Origin: Bacteroidota bacterium
GTDB lineage: Bacteria > Bacteroidota > Bacteroidia > UKL13-3
Direction of reading: 5' to 3'
Assembly: GCA_025359805.1 (NCBI GenBank)
Contig: JANYDU010000046.1
Location: 27,277-91,276, forward strand
Length of the DNA: 64,000 bases
The notes under the pieces are model-generated. The model made no database searches. It was not told the DNA's origin and was given only the letters and a program-made list of their open reading frames with translations. This document shows, piece after piece, positions 35,663 to 45,700 of this stretch (the first letter of the stretch is position 1; every line of letters begins with the position of its first letter). The translations under genes and the position numbers were made by a program.

Positions 35663-38338
35663 CTACTCAATCACAATTTTTTTATTAACGATGCCATTTG
35701 AAGTAATCATTCGTAAAAAATAAATTCCACTTTTAAACACAGAAACATCTATTTGAGTTTGGTTATTATTGATGATTTGAAAATTTATTGAACTGGCGTT
35801 TCCTAAAATATCAATAATACTTATTTCTTGTATTTGGTTTGATTGAATCATCAATTTATTTGAAGATGGATTTGGATAAATTTCTATATCCGCTTTTGTA
35901 TTACTTAAATTTACGGCCTTTATTTCGCTATATATATATTCTCCATCAAAGTCGATTTGTTTTAAGCGATAGTAAAATACTCCTGTTATGTTTAGCAGAG
36001 TAAAGGTATCTATAAACTGATAGCTGCTAATTGAATTTGTTGTTCCATTTCCTTTCACTCTTCCAACAGTTAGCCATTGGCTATTGGCTGTTGGCTGCAA
36101 CGAACGCTGTAATTCAAATCTATCATTATTTAGTTCACTTGCTGTTTGCCATGTACAAAGCACGTTGTTTTTATTTTGCAATTTTGCATCAAAAGCAATT
36201 AAATGAACCGGCAATACACCCGTATTGCTAAAGGCTGTTATAAATGCATCATCACCTCCTGTACTTCCTATTGTATATTGGTATGCTCCACTATGAGATA
36301 TACCTGATGATGAACCTGTTATTCCTGTAATAAATATATTGCTACTCATATCTAAAGCTATTCCATATCCCCAATCAATACCACTTCCCCCATAATAAGT
36401 TCCCCATGTACGTGCTCCGGTAGAACTGAAGTTTGCAACAAAGGCATCTGTTGTACCTCCCCCATAAGTGTTTTGATAAGCTCCTGCACTAGCCATAATA
36501 GATAAAGTAGATGCAGTGTTGGTATTCCCTGTTATACAAATACTACTTCCACTCGCATCTGTGGCAATAGCATTTCCCGCTTCATTGCCGCTACCTCCAT
36601 AATAGGTACTCCATAGTCTTACACCATTTGGGGTAAATTTTATAATAAAAGCATCACCCGTTCCACTTGAAGTTCCTCCTCCATATATTGTTTGATAAGC
36701 ACCAGATGATGCCATACCTGTACCTGAAGCAGTTGATCCTGTTGCAACTATATTGCAATTAGTATCGGTAGTTATTCCATACCCCCAATCTTTACCATCA
36801 ATACCATAGTAGGTTCCCCATAATCTTGTTGTACCTGTGGAGTCAAACTTTACTACAAAGGCATCACCATTGCCTCCTCCATAAACGGTTTGAAAAGCTC
36901 CGGTTGAAGCAATGCCAGTGGTGGCGTATGCATATCCAGTTACAATCACATTATTTAATTTATCTGTTGTTATGGCATTTCCCTGAGATCCATTATAATA
37001 TGTTGCCCATAATATACTACCTGATGGAGCAAACTTTGCAATAAAAGTAGCAACTCCGAAACTATTAATAGTATCATAAGCACCAGATGTAGCTATGCCT
37101 GAAGCAGAGTAAGTATTTCCTGTTATTAATATATTTCCACTCGCATCTGTAGCTATTCCATATCCCCAATCTTGGCCACTTCCACCATAATAAGTCCCCC
37201 ATTTACGCACTCCTGTTGAATCAAATTTTACTACAAAAACATCAAAACTTGCAGTAAGAGTTGTTTGATAAGCACCAGTTGTGGCGATACCCGAATTTGA
37301 ATATGTTTTTCCCGTTACAACCACATTATTGTTCCTATCAGCTGAAATACCATGCCCCTCATCCTGCCCTGTACCTCCATAATAAGTAGCCCACAATAAT
37401 GCCCCCATCGAAGTAAATTTAGCAACAAATATATCCGAAGTACCTGCATAACTGGTTTGAAATGCTCCACTTGTTGCTACATAAATCGAAGAAGTTGTTT
37501 TTCCCGTTACTAATTCATTTCCACTTATATCAAGTGCTATAGCATACCCCCCCTCATCTCCACTACCCCCAAAATAAGTAGCCCAAGGAATTGGGTCTAT
37601 AATTAAGGTAGCTGTTTTATTATACCTTGGTATAGAAAAGGAGTATTCATTTAAATTAAATGAAACATAATTTACATTTATATTTTGCTGCGTTTCTTCA
37701 ATAAAACTTTTGGGTATTTGCTCTTCAATATTTCCTTGTTCCAATTGTAAAATAATTTTATCATTTTGTATTGCCGTGCTTAATGCTCCCTTATATCTCC
37801 ACCTTATTTGTGTTGCATCCGCACCAGGGTGTATGATGAAGTTGTATTTAAGCTGTTCCTCTTCTTTATAAAAGTTAAGAGGAATAATAAATTCTAAGTC
37901 AATCCCATTATACAAATTAATATAAATTACTTTCTGATAGGTTCTCACATTTAATGCCCCACTTTGGGAAGTGCCTGTTGTGTAAAAATTTTTATATTCT
38001 GATGAGGGTTGTTGGGCAATAATTTGAGGGTTTGTATTTGCATTTATAAATTCAATATCTATCCGGTGAAAATAAATGCTATCAATCCCCTCTTGAGAAG
38101 AATTAGAGAGGCTCTCCTGCATATAGGTATCGTAACTAAATCCATTGCTAAGTAATTGCACATTTAGGCCATTGGATGTAAACAAGTATTTTACCGCTGT
38201 ATTTGGAATATTATTTTGGTTTATAATTTGTCCTTTGTTTTCTATAAAACCAAACTGAGATTTATAATTTATTGTATAGGCATCAATAAAACTCACAATT
38301 AATAAAAATAGTACACCGTTTTTTTTTAAGGATAGCAT
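35663..38338 (-). CDS. SBBP seven-bladed beta-propeller protein with T9SS signal
   Basis: An 891-residue secreted protein. Signal peptide ~1-20; a DUF7948-type domain with GFIENKGQI (~29-37); then seven SBBP repeats from about residue 252 to 705, each ~65 residues and starting W(A/G/S)TYYGG and ending DAFVxKFxSTG; a beta-sandwich with CTWQTASELNNDRFELQRS; and a type A T9SS sorting domain starting at IYPNPSSNK (~815) and ending in KKIVIE. Exactly seven repeats imply one closed propeller. Exported through Sec and T9SS to the cell surface. Ligand unknown. The gene is alone between convergent ruvC and the next minus-strand unit. Confidence 0.9.
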   Translation of the reverse strand: MLSLKKNGVLFLLIVSFIDAYTINYKSQFGFIENKGQIINQNNIPNTAVKYLFTSNGLNVQLLSNGFSYDTYMQESLSNSSQEGIDSIYFHRIDIEFINANTNPQIIAQQPSSEYKNFYTTGTSQSGALNVRTYQKVIYINLYNGIDLEFIIPLNFYKEEEQLKYNFIIHPGADATQIRWRYKGALSTAIQNDKIILQLEQGNIEEQIPKSFIEETQQNINVNYVSFNLNEYSFSIPRYNKTATLIIDPIPWATYFGGSGDEGGYAIALDISGNELVTGKTTSSIYVATSGAFQTSYAGTSDIFVAKFTSMGALLWATYYGGTGQDEGHGISADRNNNVVVTGKTYSNSGIATTGAYQTTLTASFDVFVVKFDSTGVRKWGTYYGGSGQDWGYGIATDASGNILITGNTYSASGIATSGAYDTINSFGVATFIAKFAPSGSILWATYYNGSQGNAITTDKLNNVIVTGYAYATTGIASTGAFQTVYGGGNGDAFVVKFDSTGTTRLWGTYYGIDGKDWGYGITTDTNCNIVATGSTASGTGMASSGAYQTIYGGGTSSGTGDAFIIKFTPNGVRLWSTYYGGSGNEAGNAIATDASGSSICITGNTNTASTLSIMASAGAYQNTYGGGTTDAFVANFSSTGARTWGTYYGGSGIDWGYGIALDMSSNIFITGITGSSSGISHSGAYQYTIGSTGGDDAFITAFSNTGVLPVHLIAFDAKLQNKNNVLCTWQTASELNNDRFELQRSLQPTANSQWLTVGRVKGNGTTNSISSYQFIDTFTLLNITGVFYYRLKQIDFDGEYIYSEIKAVNLSNTKADIEIYPNPSSNKLMIQSNQIQEISIIDILGNASSINFQIINNNQTQIDVSVFKSGIYFLRMITSNGIVNKKIVIE
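36215..37590 (-). repeat. Seven tandem SBBP blade repeats (coding)
   Basis: The DNA here codes for seven imperfect repeats of about 195-205 bases, each beginning with the W(A/G/S)TYYGG motif and ending with a DAF(V/I)xKF-type strand. The fourth copy has lost the usual 'GGSG' turn (WATYYNGSQGNAI). The variation between copies shows an old array, not a recent expansion. Confidence 0.85.
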
Positions 38339-38431
38339 GGCTTGTTAGTATTTGATAACCAAAGATAATTTAAAAACCCCAAAAAGCAATTCTCACAAAC
38401 CGCTTCGTTACATTATTTTATTTCAATTTAA

Positions 38432-38859
38432 TTAGTCAAAAGATATATCACCAGAACCCGACATAGAAATCTGATTATATGTGGGGCACGTAGCGCACCA
38501 TCCACAAACTTGATATGGAGGATTATTAAAATGTGCATCAATGCCTATACCACTCAACAAACTATAATAATTAATTGAACCAAATATGAGACTATTTGCA
38601 CCACAGTATGTCTGACAAAAAAAAACAATATCTTCTGTCGTACTTGCAGCAACAGTTAATGTGCCAGCATTATGTGAAGTGTTTGTGTTGTCAAAAAAAT
38701 AAACTTCAATATCAACCGAACATGGCGTATTATTAACTGCGGAAGCACTTACTTGTGCATAGGAATTTTTAACTCCAATAACAGTTTTATTAAATCGATA
38801 ATTATTAATTTTTAACCAAAATCTACTTTACACTTTCCTCTAATAACAAATGCCATCAT
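38432..38859 (-). pseudogene. Cys-rich protein gene with a one-base frameshift
   Basis: Minus-strand reading starts with ATG-ATG directly after the stop of the upstream gene (TGA ATG ATG, 38862-38854) and gives MMAFVIRGKCKVDF before a stop. Adding one base to the A4 run at 38818-38821 (T4 in coding sense) joins it to a long open frame ending at 38432, for about 142 residues in total. The second part has FFCQTYCG and CGWCATCPT, so it is Cys-rich; no signal peptide is seen. The 428-base length, one short of a codon multiple, fits a single-base loss. I do not recognise the family. It may be a true pseudogene or a homopolymer sequencing error. Confidence 0.6.
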
Positions 38860-39951
38860 TCATATCTTTTGTACTACAATCGTATTTGATTTTTTAGGAG
38901 TATAAACTATTTCTCCGTTAGAATTAAAAAAAGGAAACCGGTATAAATCTTCAGGTATAATATCAGGTATATTTTTTTCACCCATTAATTTTAGTGTTGC
39001 AGTTTCATATTCATCGATATAAAATAGTTTATCCTTACGAACAATAACTTTTAATGTAGTTGATGAATAATAAAAATCGCAAACAGTAAATCTAATATTA
39101 AATATATCTCCTTTTTTCACTCCATTGAAAGAAGTTTCAGGAAGGTCATTTGTGTAAAGCTTATTGACACTATTTTCAGTTGTGTTATATAAATACGGAC
39201 AAGAATAAAACATCAATCTGTTTTCTTTATATATAAAGTTTAATAGCCCATAACCAATATGTTGCTCTTTGTTAAAATCAGGAAGCTCAACATCAACATA
39301 GTCTTTAAATCTCAATTTACCAGAAATATTCGTCCATTTTCCTATGAAATAATTGTTACTTTCTGATATTTTTTCTTTTGAAATTGTGAAATAAAAATTA
39401 CTCCCTTCTTTATAAAAATCTCCATCTTCTAATAAGTAATATCCTGGTTCAATATACATATCTTGAATAGCATAACTTTCAATAATTTTTCCATTTCTAA
39501 TTCTTACTAAGACAAAAAAAGGTTGCATTATTATATTGCTCAAAGAATTCCCTTCTTGAATTGGCTTGGCTTCAAATCCACGTACCTTTATATATATTTC
39601 ATTATCTCTATCAACATAGATTTTAATTTTACATAAACTTTGATTCATGTTATTATTATCATAATAAAATTTTGCTTTATTATATGATATTCCATTATCA
39701 TTAAAATACTTATTGTAAATATCCATTTCAAAATCACTACCAAATACTACGTGATTTAATATTTTATTCGAATCCAATTGAAATTGCCATATCTCCTTAT
39801 TTGTATTGCTTTTAACAGTAGCAATATTATTTTTAATGGACAATATGCTTACATCAGTCGGGGTAATTCCAATCGGATATTTAAATGTTTTTTTTGCATA
39901 CAGGCAGTTAAAAAGTAAAAAAAAACATATTAGATAAAAATATTTTTTCAT
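38860..39951 (-). CDS. Exported protein of unknown function
   Basis: A 363-residue protein with a clear N-terminal signal peptide (MKKYFYLICFFLLFNCLYAKK; hydrophobic core residues 5-19). The mature part is rich in Asn, Tyr, Phe and Lys and predicted mostly beta, and lacks a T9SS sorting domain, lipobox or repeats. It may stay in the periplasm. No family recognised. The stop is immediately followed by the start of the frameshifted Cys-rich gene, so the two form an operon-like pair. Confidence 0.7.
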   Translation of the reverse strand: MKKYFYLICFFLLFNCLYAKKTFKYPIGITPTDVSILSIKNNIATVKSNTNKEIWQFQLDSNKILNHVVFGSDFEMDIYNKYFNDNGISYNKAKFYYDNNNMNQSLCKIKIYVDRDNEIYIKVRGFEAKPIQEGNSLSNIIMQPFFVLVRIRNGKIIESYAIQDMYIEPGYYLLEDGDFYKEGSNFYFTISKEKISESNNYFIGKWTNISGKLRFKDYVDVELPDFNKEQHIGYGLLNFIYKENRLMFYSCPYLYNTTENSVNKLYTNDLPETSFNGVKKGDIFNIRFTVCDFYYSSTTLKVIVRKDKLFYIDEYETATLKLMGEKNIPDIIPEDLYRFPFFNSNGEIVYTPKKSNTIVVQKI

Positions 39952-40105
39952 AATAAATTGGTTAAATTAAAGGAGATGTATTAATCACTATAATTCATAC
40001 ATTTCGGCTTATCCTTGCTTCATCAAAAATAAATGTGCACACCATTTAAAATAATAAAGCATTACAAATATTACCCAACATAATTTACCATCAAACAAAA
40101 AAAGG

Positions 40106-40140
40106 TGGCATGGTTTACCACTCTTTGGTAAATGATGCCA
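40106..40140. promoter_or_regulatory. Imperfect inverted repeat over the XRE gene start
   Basis: TGGCATGGTTTACCA (40106-40120) and TGGTAAATGATGCCA (40126-40140) are inverted repeats with 15-base arms, two mismatches and a 5-base spacer. Two in-frame ATG codons (40132, 40135) lie inside the right arm. The smaller element TTTACCA also occurs at 40084-40090. This looks like an operator for the regulator it overlaps, or a hairpin hiding its start. Confidence 0.5.
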
Positions 40141-40539
40141 GTTGTTTTTTTATATTGCAATATACTTACAGAAACAAAAAACAACTCAACCTCAATTACA
40201 GATAACCAGCGCATAGGCAGAGCCATGAAGCAAATTAGGTTATCCAATAATTTAAAACCTTTTTATGTTGCCACTCATATTGGTTACACTGATGATAGTA
40301 CCTATTACCGATTAGAACGAGGGGAAACAGAACATATTGATGAATCAAAAATTAGAACCTTCTGTAAATTGATGGATTGTAATATTGTTCACCTATATAA
40401 ATTAGCAGGCATTGAAGTATTTGAAACTAAAATAAAAACTTGGGATGAGTTTTACAGTTTGATACCAAAGCTAAATGATGAAGAGGCAAAACATATCATC
40501 GAACTATATAAAAAATATCTCCCCCTAAAAAATCAATAG
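40132..40539 (+). CDS. XRE-type helix-turn-helix regulator
   Basis: A 135-residue DNA-binding protein. The HTH domain spans about residues 27-90: NQRIGRAMKQIRL, VATHIGYTDDSTYYRLERGE as recognition region, and KLMDCNIVHLYKLAG. A short C-terminal segment with DEEAKHIIELYKKYL follows. The first ~25 residues (MMPVVFLYCNIL...) are unlike the family and overlap two palindromes; the ATG at 40135 is the best start, while 40225 would remove the first helix. Monocistronic, between unknown exported genes and the HIT gene. Probably autoregulated. Confidence 0.75.
   Translation: MMPVVFLYCNILTETKNNSTSITDNQRIGRAMKQIRLSNNLKPFYVATHIGYTDDSTYYRLERGETEHIDESKIRTFCKLMDCNIVHLYKLAGIEVFETKIKTWDEFYSLIPKLNDEEAKHIIELYKKYLPLKNQ
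40151..40164. promoter_or_regulatory. Perfect 14-bp palindrome TATATTGCAATATA
   Basis: A perfect palindrome 10 bases after the inverted repeat at 40106-40140, within the first codons of the XRE gene. Its left half resembles a -7 box. It could be a regulator site, and its position supports autoregulation, or a later true start. Confidence 0.4.
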
Positions 40540-40600
40540 CCTTGGGCAGGCTGCATAAAAATACTGTAACTTAAAATGATTAATTTGAAAGTTTAAACCC

Positions 40601-40993
40601 TTATAAAAATTGCCTAATACTTTCAGCAATTTTTTTGTATTCATCAGGTGTAAATTGTTTGCGTTCGTTTTCAAAATTTAAATCGCCAATGATATTCATT
40701 GGCACTAAATGAATATGTACATGAGGAACTTCTAAACCAATAACGGCAATACCAATTCGTTTGCAAGCAATTGCTTTTTTTACAGCAGTAGCAATAATTT
40801 TTGAGAATAAATGTAAGCCTGCAAATTGCTCATCATCCAAATCAAAAATATAATCTGTTTCTTTTTTGGGTATTACTAAAGTATGTCCGGCAGCAAGTGG
40901 GCGTACATCTAAGAATGCTAAAAAATCTGTTGTTTCGGCAATTTTATAACAAGGAATTTCTCCGTTTACAATTTTTGTAAAGATGGTTGCCAT
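40601..40993 (-). CDS. HIT family nucleotide-binding protein
   Basis: A 130-residue HINT-like phosphoramidase/hydrolase acting on nucleoside conjugates such as AMP-lysine. The HIT triad is HVHIHLVPM (His91, His93, His95); N-terminal FTKIVNGEIPCYKI and AGHTLVIPK are typical. Directly after greA on the same strand (2 bases), so transcribed with it. Confidence 0.94.
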   Translation of the reverse strand: MATIFTKIVNGEIPCYKIAETTDFLAFLDVRPLAAGHTLVIPKKETDYIFDLDDEQFAGLHLFSKIIATAVKKAIACKRIGIAVIGLEVPHVHIHLVPMNIIGDLNFENERKQFTPDEYKKIAESIRQFL

Positions 40994-40995
40994 AA

Positions 40996-41469
40996 TTATA
41001 ATTTAATTTCTATAATCTCAAATTGTACCACTCCTGCAGGTGCTTTTATTTCTACAATTTCGCCTAATTTTTTTCCCATTAACCCTGCACCAATTGGCGA
41101 TTTTAAAGAAATTTTTCCTGTTTTAAAATCAGCTTCGCTTTCCGATACCATCATATAAATCATTTCTTGTTTTGATTTAAGATTGCGCACTTTCACTTTA
41201 CTCATCATCATTACTTTGCTGGTATCTAATTTACTCTCATCAATAACACGTGATTTACTAACGATATCATCAAGCTTAGCAATTTTTGCTTCCAATAATC
41301 CTTGATCTTCTTTAGCTGCATGGTATTCGGCATTTTCACTTAAATCACCTTTATCACGTGCATCAGCAATTTGCCTAGAAATAAAAGGACGTTGAACATG
41401 TTTCATGTCATACAATTCCTTTTGCATTTTTTCTAATCCTTCTTTCGAAACGTAATTAATATCTGCCAT
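40996..41469 (-). CDS. greA: Transcription elongation factor GreA
   Basis: Rescues backtracked RNA polymerase by stimulating transcript cleavage. The 157 residues have the N-terminal coiled coil with the acidic tip DARDKGDLSENAEYHAAKE (~35-53, tip residues D and E) and the C-terminal FKBP-like domain (~80-157, with SPIGAGLMGKKLGE). I chose the ATG at 41469; a TTG at 41484 would add five residues. Follows the terminator at 41499-41535. Confidence 0.96.
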   Translation of the reverse strand: MADINYVSKEGLEKMQKELYDMKHVQRPFISRQIADARDKGDLSENAEYHAAKEDQGLLEAKIAKLDDIVSKSRVIDESKLDTSKVMMMSKVKVRNLKSKQEMIYMMVSESEADFKTGKISLKSPIGAGLMGKKLGEIVEIKAPAGVVQFEIIEIKL

Positions 41470-41498
41470 AATCTCTTTCTTCAATTAAATATAAAAAC

Positions 41499-41535
41499 AA
41501 AAGAAACGCTCCCTTTTTCAGAGAACGTTTCTTTT
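41499..41535 (-). terminator. Terminator downstream of the PorV-like gene
   Basis: On the minus strand AAAGAAACG pairs with CGTTTCTTT across a loop (41499-41508 with 41526-41535; the CTC/GAG next to the loop adds pairs), and the following minus-strand sequence is TTTTGTTTTT-like. It separates the surface-protein operon from greA. Confidence 0.65.
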
Positions 41536-41555
41536 TAAAACTCTATTCAAATATA

Positions 41556-42650
41556 TTAACTTTTTTTGCTTCCTATTAATAATCTAATACCTACATTATA
41601 AATTCCGTTAAAAACTCTTGTTGGAGCCCAAGCAAAATCAACTCCAATTGTGGTTCCATTTTTACTAATTGGAACCTGAATGGTACCACCGGCAGTAAAG
41701 CCATAATATTGGGTTCTATAAGCATCATTAGTTGTAATACCTGATTGCCATCCATATCCACTTCTCACCATAAATGATTCTTTAAACGAATACTCAAGTC
41801 CACCTGTTAAAATATTAGAAGCAAAGGCATTGTAATTAAAATTTCCGGATGCCGTTAAACGATGAAAATAAGTATCTGCATTTTTATCTAAACGCATATC
41901 ATAAGATGCACCAATATTTACTAATGCAGGAAGGTTGTATGATTGTGACCCCATCAACGTTGTTCTTTGTGCGTTGGTAGTTTGGTTAACAATAGTTTTT
42001 AGGGATAATCCATTTCCATTAGCCGTCATATTTGGACCAATATTTCTCACACCAATTCCAAAACGAAAATCTTGTTTTTTGATTTTATTTTTGGGGTTAA
42101 GTGCTGTTTGGTATTGTACACCAGCATCAAGACCTACTCCTTGTGCACTTACACTTGTTATCCCTTCAGAAATAAACCTAAGCACCAATCCTCCCGTAAT
42201 ACTGTTTGAGAATGTTTTAGAATAAGCAGCTCCAATATTTATTATTTGGGGCGAATAATTGCCAAGTGTTCCATCAGGTTGCGCTTCTGAAGTAACAGGT
42301 ATATTTCCTAAATCCCATGAAGATACGGTTAACCCCAAAACACCACCTGACGACCCTAAAGATTGTGCTAAAGAAAGTGTATTGATATTAATATTTGTGC
42401 CTTGTAAATAATTTACTCTTGCAAAAACAATTTCTGTATTTTCTGTATAAGCAAGCCCGGCAATATTATATTGAAAAGCTTCAACACCTCTAACAGAAGC
42501 TGTATTAGCGCCTCCTAATCCTGCACTTCTAGAATATGGATTAATTAGTAATTGTGTAGCTCCAGCACCTCCGGCACGATCTGGATCACCTGCATATACT
42601 GTTGAATAAAACATCAAGCCAGTAACAATTTGTAAAAAATATTTTTTCAT
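41556..42650 (-). CDS. PorV/PorQ-family outer-membrane protein
   Basis: A 364-residue beta-barrel protein of the FadL-like PorV/PorQ family. Signal peptide ~1-20 (ending VYAGDPD); the family start GGAGATQLLINPYSRSAGLGGANTA, with core LLINPYSRSAGLGGA, follows at ~27-48. Strands end in aromatic residues and the barrel closes with YNVGIRLLIG. PorV itself is the T9SS shuttle that brings cargo from the translocon to the attachment complex; this member may be the dedicated partner of the cargo encoded just upstream. It lies 62 bases after that gene. Confidence 0.82.
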   Translation of the reverse strand: MKKYFLQIVTGLMFYSTVYAGDPDRAGGAGATQLLINPYSRSAGLGGANTASVRGVEAFQYNIAGLAYTENTEIVFARVNYLQGTNININTLSLAQSLGSSGGVLGLTVSSWDLGNIPVTSEAQPDGTLGNYSPQIINIGAAYSKTFSNSITGGLVLRFISEGITSVSAQGVGLDAGVQYQTALNPKNKIKKQDFRFGIGVRNIGPNMTANGNGLSLKTIVNQTTNAQRTTLMGSQSYNLPALVNIGASYDMRLDKNADTYFHRLTASGNFNYNAFASNILTGGLEYSFKESFMVRSGYGWQSGITTNDAYRTQYYGFTAGGTIQVPISKNGTTIGVDFAWAPTRVFNGIYNVGIRLLIGSKKS

Positions 42651-42712
42651 ATATTTATTTTTCTAATAAGTAGGAGCATTGGAAAAATCCAATGCCCATA
42701 TTTTTTTTATTT

Positions 42713-45700
42713 TTAGAATGAATCGTAATCGGCAGGCCTCATTACACCATACCATTTTAACATTCTTTCTTCTCCCAAATCTGTTGCATAAATATGAATG
42801 AGATAAATGCCACTCACAATTGGAACTTTAGCATCATTTTTTAAATCCCATTCTTCGTATGTTTTTGTACCATCATCACGTTTAATAGAACGTACTAAAA
42901 CACCATCTATAGAATAGATATTTATTGTACATCTTTTAGGCAGATTGGTAATTTTTATTCTGGTATCAAGCGCATTTCCCGGATCTTCATAAGTTGAGAA
43001 AGCGTAATAAGGATTTGGAACTATATTTACAATATCAAGTGCTTTTTTGGCAAATTGCTCATTGGTTTGAGCAGCAAAACCTTTGGTACTAAATGTGTAA
43101 TATGGTAATCCATGGTTTGTAGCAGTATCTGGTGGAGTTAATTGTCCAGATAAATCTTTGTAACCTCCTAATTGATAAGAAGCGTAAGGTCTTTTAACAT
43201 TAATTGAAATAGTAACATCAGAAGGTATTATACCATCATACACTGATTTAAGTACTGTACTGTTTGATACTGTTGGGATGCTTGTGTACAATGCTTGCGA
43301 GTAAAATACTCTTTTACGAGTGATGTACGCAAGTGGTGCTGATAAATTACCATTGGCATCACTTTGGTTTAATAAATCTCCCATTAACGCACTATAATTT
43401 TTACACGCATCATAACGAGTTGGAGTATATTTTATACTTCCGTTTGAAAGCGAAAACTTTTTAACTCCCATCACATATATAAAATGTTTTCCTCCAAATA
43501 TAGGCGACCCTCCACGGTTATAACTTGCAACATTTTCAGTTGGATTCCAAAGCATATCCTGTCCATTTTCTGATGGTAATGATGAATCTTCTCCAAATAA
43601 AATATTAAGTCTTTCGCCAGTTTCAACATTAATAGCATAACCAGGAAACCATCCCATCCCTGTGGGTGATATATAATCGGCAGCATCTACGTTAGTAGCC
43701 CCTGAAAGCCCACCATTATCAGTTGTTCTTCCATTTTTATCAACAGATTTAGCAAGCCTAACATCCATTTTATCTGCACCACCAACATTTATATTTTTAT
43801 CTTCTCCCGTTTCTAAAACAATACACCTCGACCATTTAGATTTATCTGAAGTAAGAACAACCTGAACACTTTGAAGATCAGATATTGGATTATCTGTTGT
43901 ACCTCCCGGTTGTTGTGACCAACCCGGACCATTACTACCCAAACTACCTGCAACTTGTTGGAACCTTGCAGCAAGTGCATAAGGAGACCAAGTGGCATTA
44001 ATCATTTTACCATAATTTTTTCGAGGATCAAGTGCTCCACTTGTAGTTCCAAAATCACTTGTTTGAGCATTACTAAAAGGAGGACTAAGATCTTTTCCTG
44101 CCAACCCTGCCCTTATCCAATTTAATTGGTTAGTAATATTATAGGGTGCATAATTTGCATCTTCATCAGAAACACCTATAAGCCATGGCTTTGATTTATC
44201 ATCGGCAAAAACCATACTTGATGAAATGTATCCATTGCTTAAATCTACTAATGAATTTGCATCTCCCGGAGAGATTGATTGATTAATATTAATAGATAAA
44301 CCCCATTGAGGGAACAACTGCTCATATTGATTATCAATGGTTCTTTCCGCAGCTTTGGTTTCTCCTGTGGTAAGATTACGTAAATACCAAGTTGTTTGGC
44401 TTGCTGTAAGTGCTGAATCTTTTTTAACTGATTTCGAAGAATCTTTCATAAACAAAACAAAATCGGCAGCACGCACACTTAGTGGATCTATAACTTTTAC
44501 ATAAACTGGTGAAGATCCTTGTAAATATGTTCTTGGATTAGATTTGTAAAGAGAATTAGAAGATAACGCTTGGTTAATACTTTGTTGTGAAAGTTGAATA
44601 GAATAACCCCCATTACCTACACCCTCATATTGAGTAACCGGAATACCATCGCCAAAATTAGAATTTATTTGTGTTCCATTGCCTCTTGGTGCAGGATCGT
44701 GTGGAGTAACTGTGTAGATATGTATGGCATCCTCGTTAATTGTTTTACTACTTTCTAAATATTGTAGTGGATCATTTATACATGTTGTGGCTACCGAATA
44801 GGCCAATATAAAATAATTATAATTTTGAAAATTAATTAACCCCTGATTACTTCCAGATTGGAAAAAATCCTTATTAATTAAAAATGAATGTTGGATACCT
44901 GTATTGGCACCGCTAACCATTCTTTTTGATACGTACACACCTAAATCAGGATCAAAATATTTGTTAACTACTTTTGATACGCTATCGTTTATATCAAACT
45001 GCGCTATCAATTGCGCTTGAGATGGATCATATACATCACCCGGAATATTTGGTAATTTTACCTGAAAAACTTGATAGCCTTGAAATCTATAAGTAGTACG
45101 TGTTTCACATACCCCTTGCCCTGCAAAAGAAGTAACAAAATTTTCAACTGTTGTATCAGGAATAATAGTAAATAGCAATTGATTGTTTAATTCAACTATC
45201 GACATTTTTGGTGCAGGAGGCCCAGTAATCAATGCAAAATTATTTTTAAACAACGCATACGCTTTGTCACTTGCTTGTTTAAGTAAATTAAAAGAACCTG
45301 TTGCTCCACCTGTAGTTGCCCGAGCCCAAACCACACCAATAGTGATGGTATTAACCGCACCGGGTAATAGGCTAAACGGACCGGCTGTTTGTAAAAAACG
45401 TCTATCGCCAGGAGTATTTCCAGCAATTCTTTCTGTCCATTCAGCACGTTTTGGTATAGCAGGATCGGTTGTACCTGGAAACATAAAACTTGCCGTATCA
45501 GAACCTCCATGTCCATTTCCTCCATAAGTAATTGGAGTGGCATCTTTCCATCTTCCATTTAAGTATCCCCAATAATGTTCTGGTCGTTGAGGATTTCCTT
45601 GCTGACTAAAATCATTATTATAGTATACAAATTTGGTAAGTCCTATTTCTTTTCCTTTTGAATCTTTTGGTCCTTGAAAAAAATTTACCCCAATACTTGG

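Noticed and set aside
36215..37590. Regular repeats that could be taken for a CRISPR or tandem-repeat array
   Set aside because: The repeats are translated, about 200 bases each and imperfect; they are SBBP propeller blades.
45183..45558. Open frames of about 110 codons on both strands inside the large secreted protein gene
   Set aside because: Shadow frames of the 1,327-residue protein; no start context or family features.
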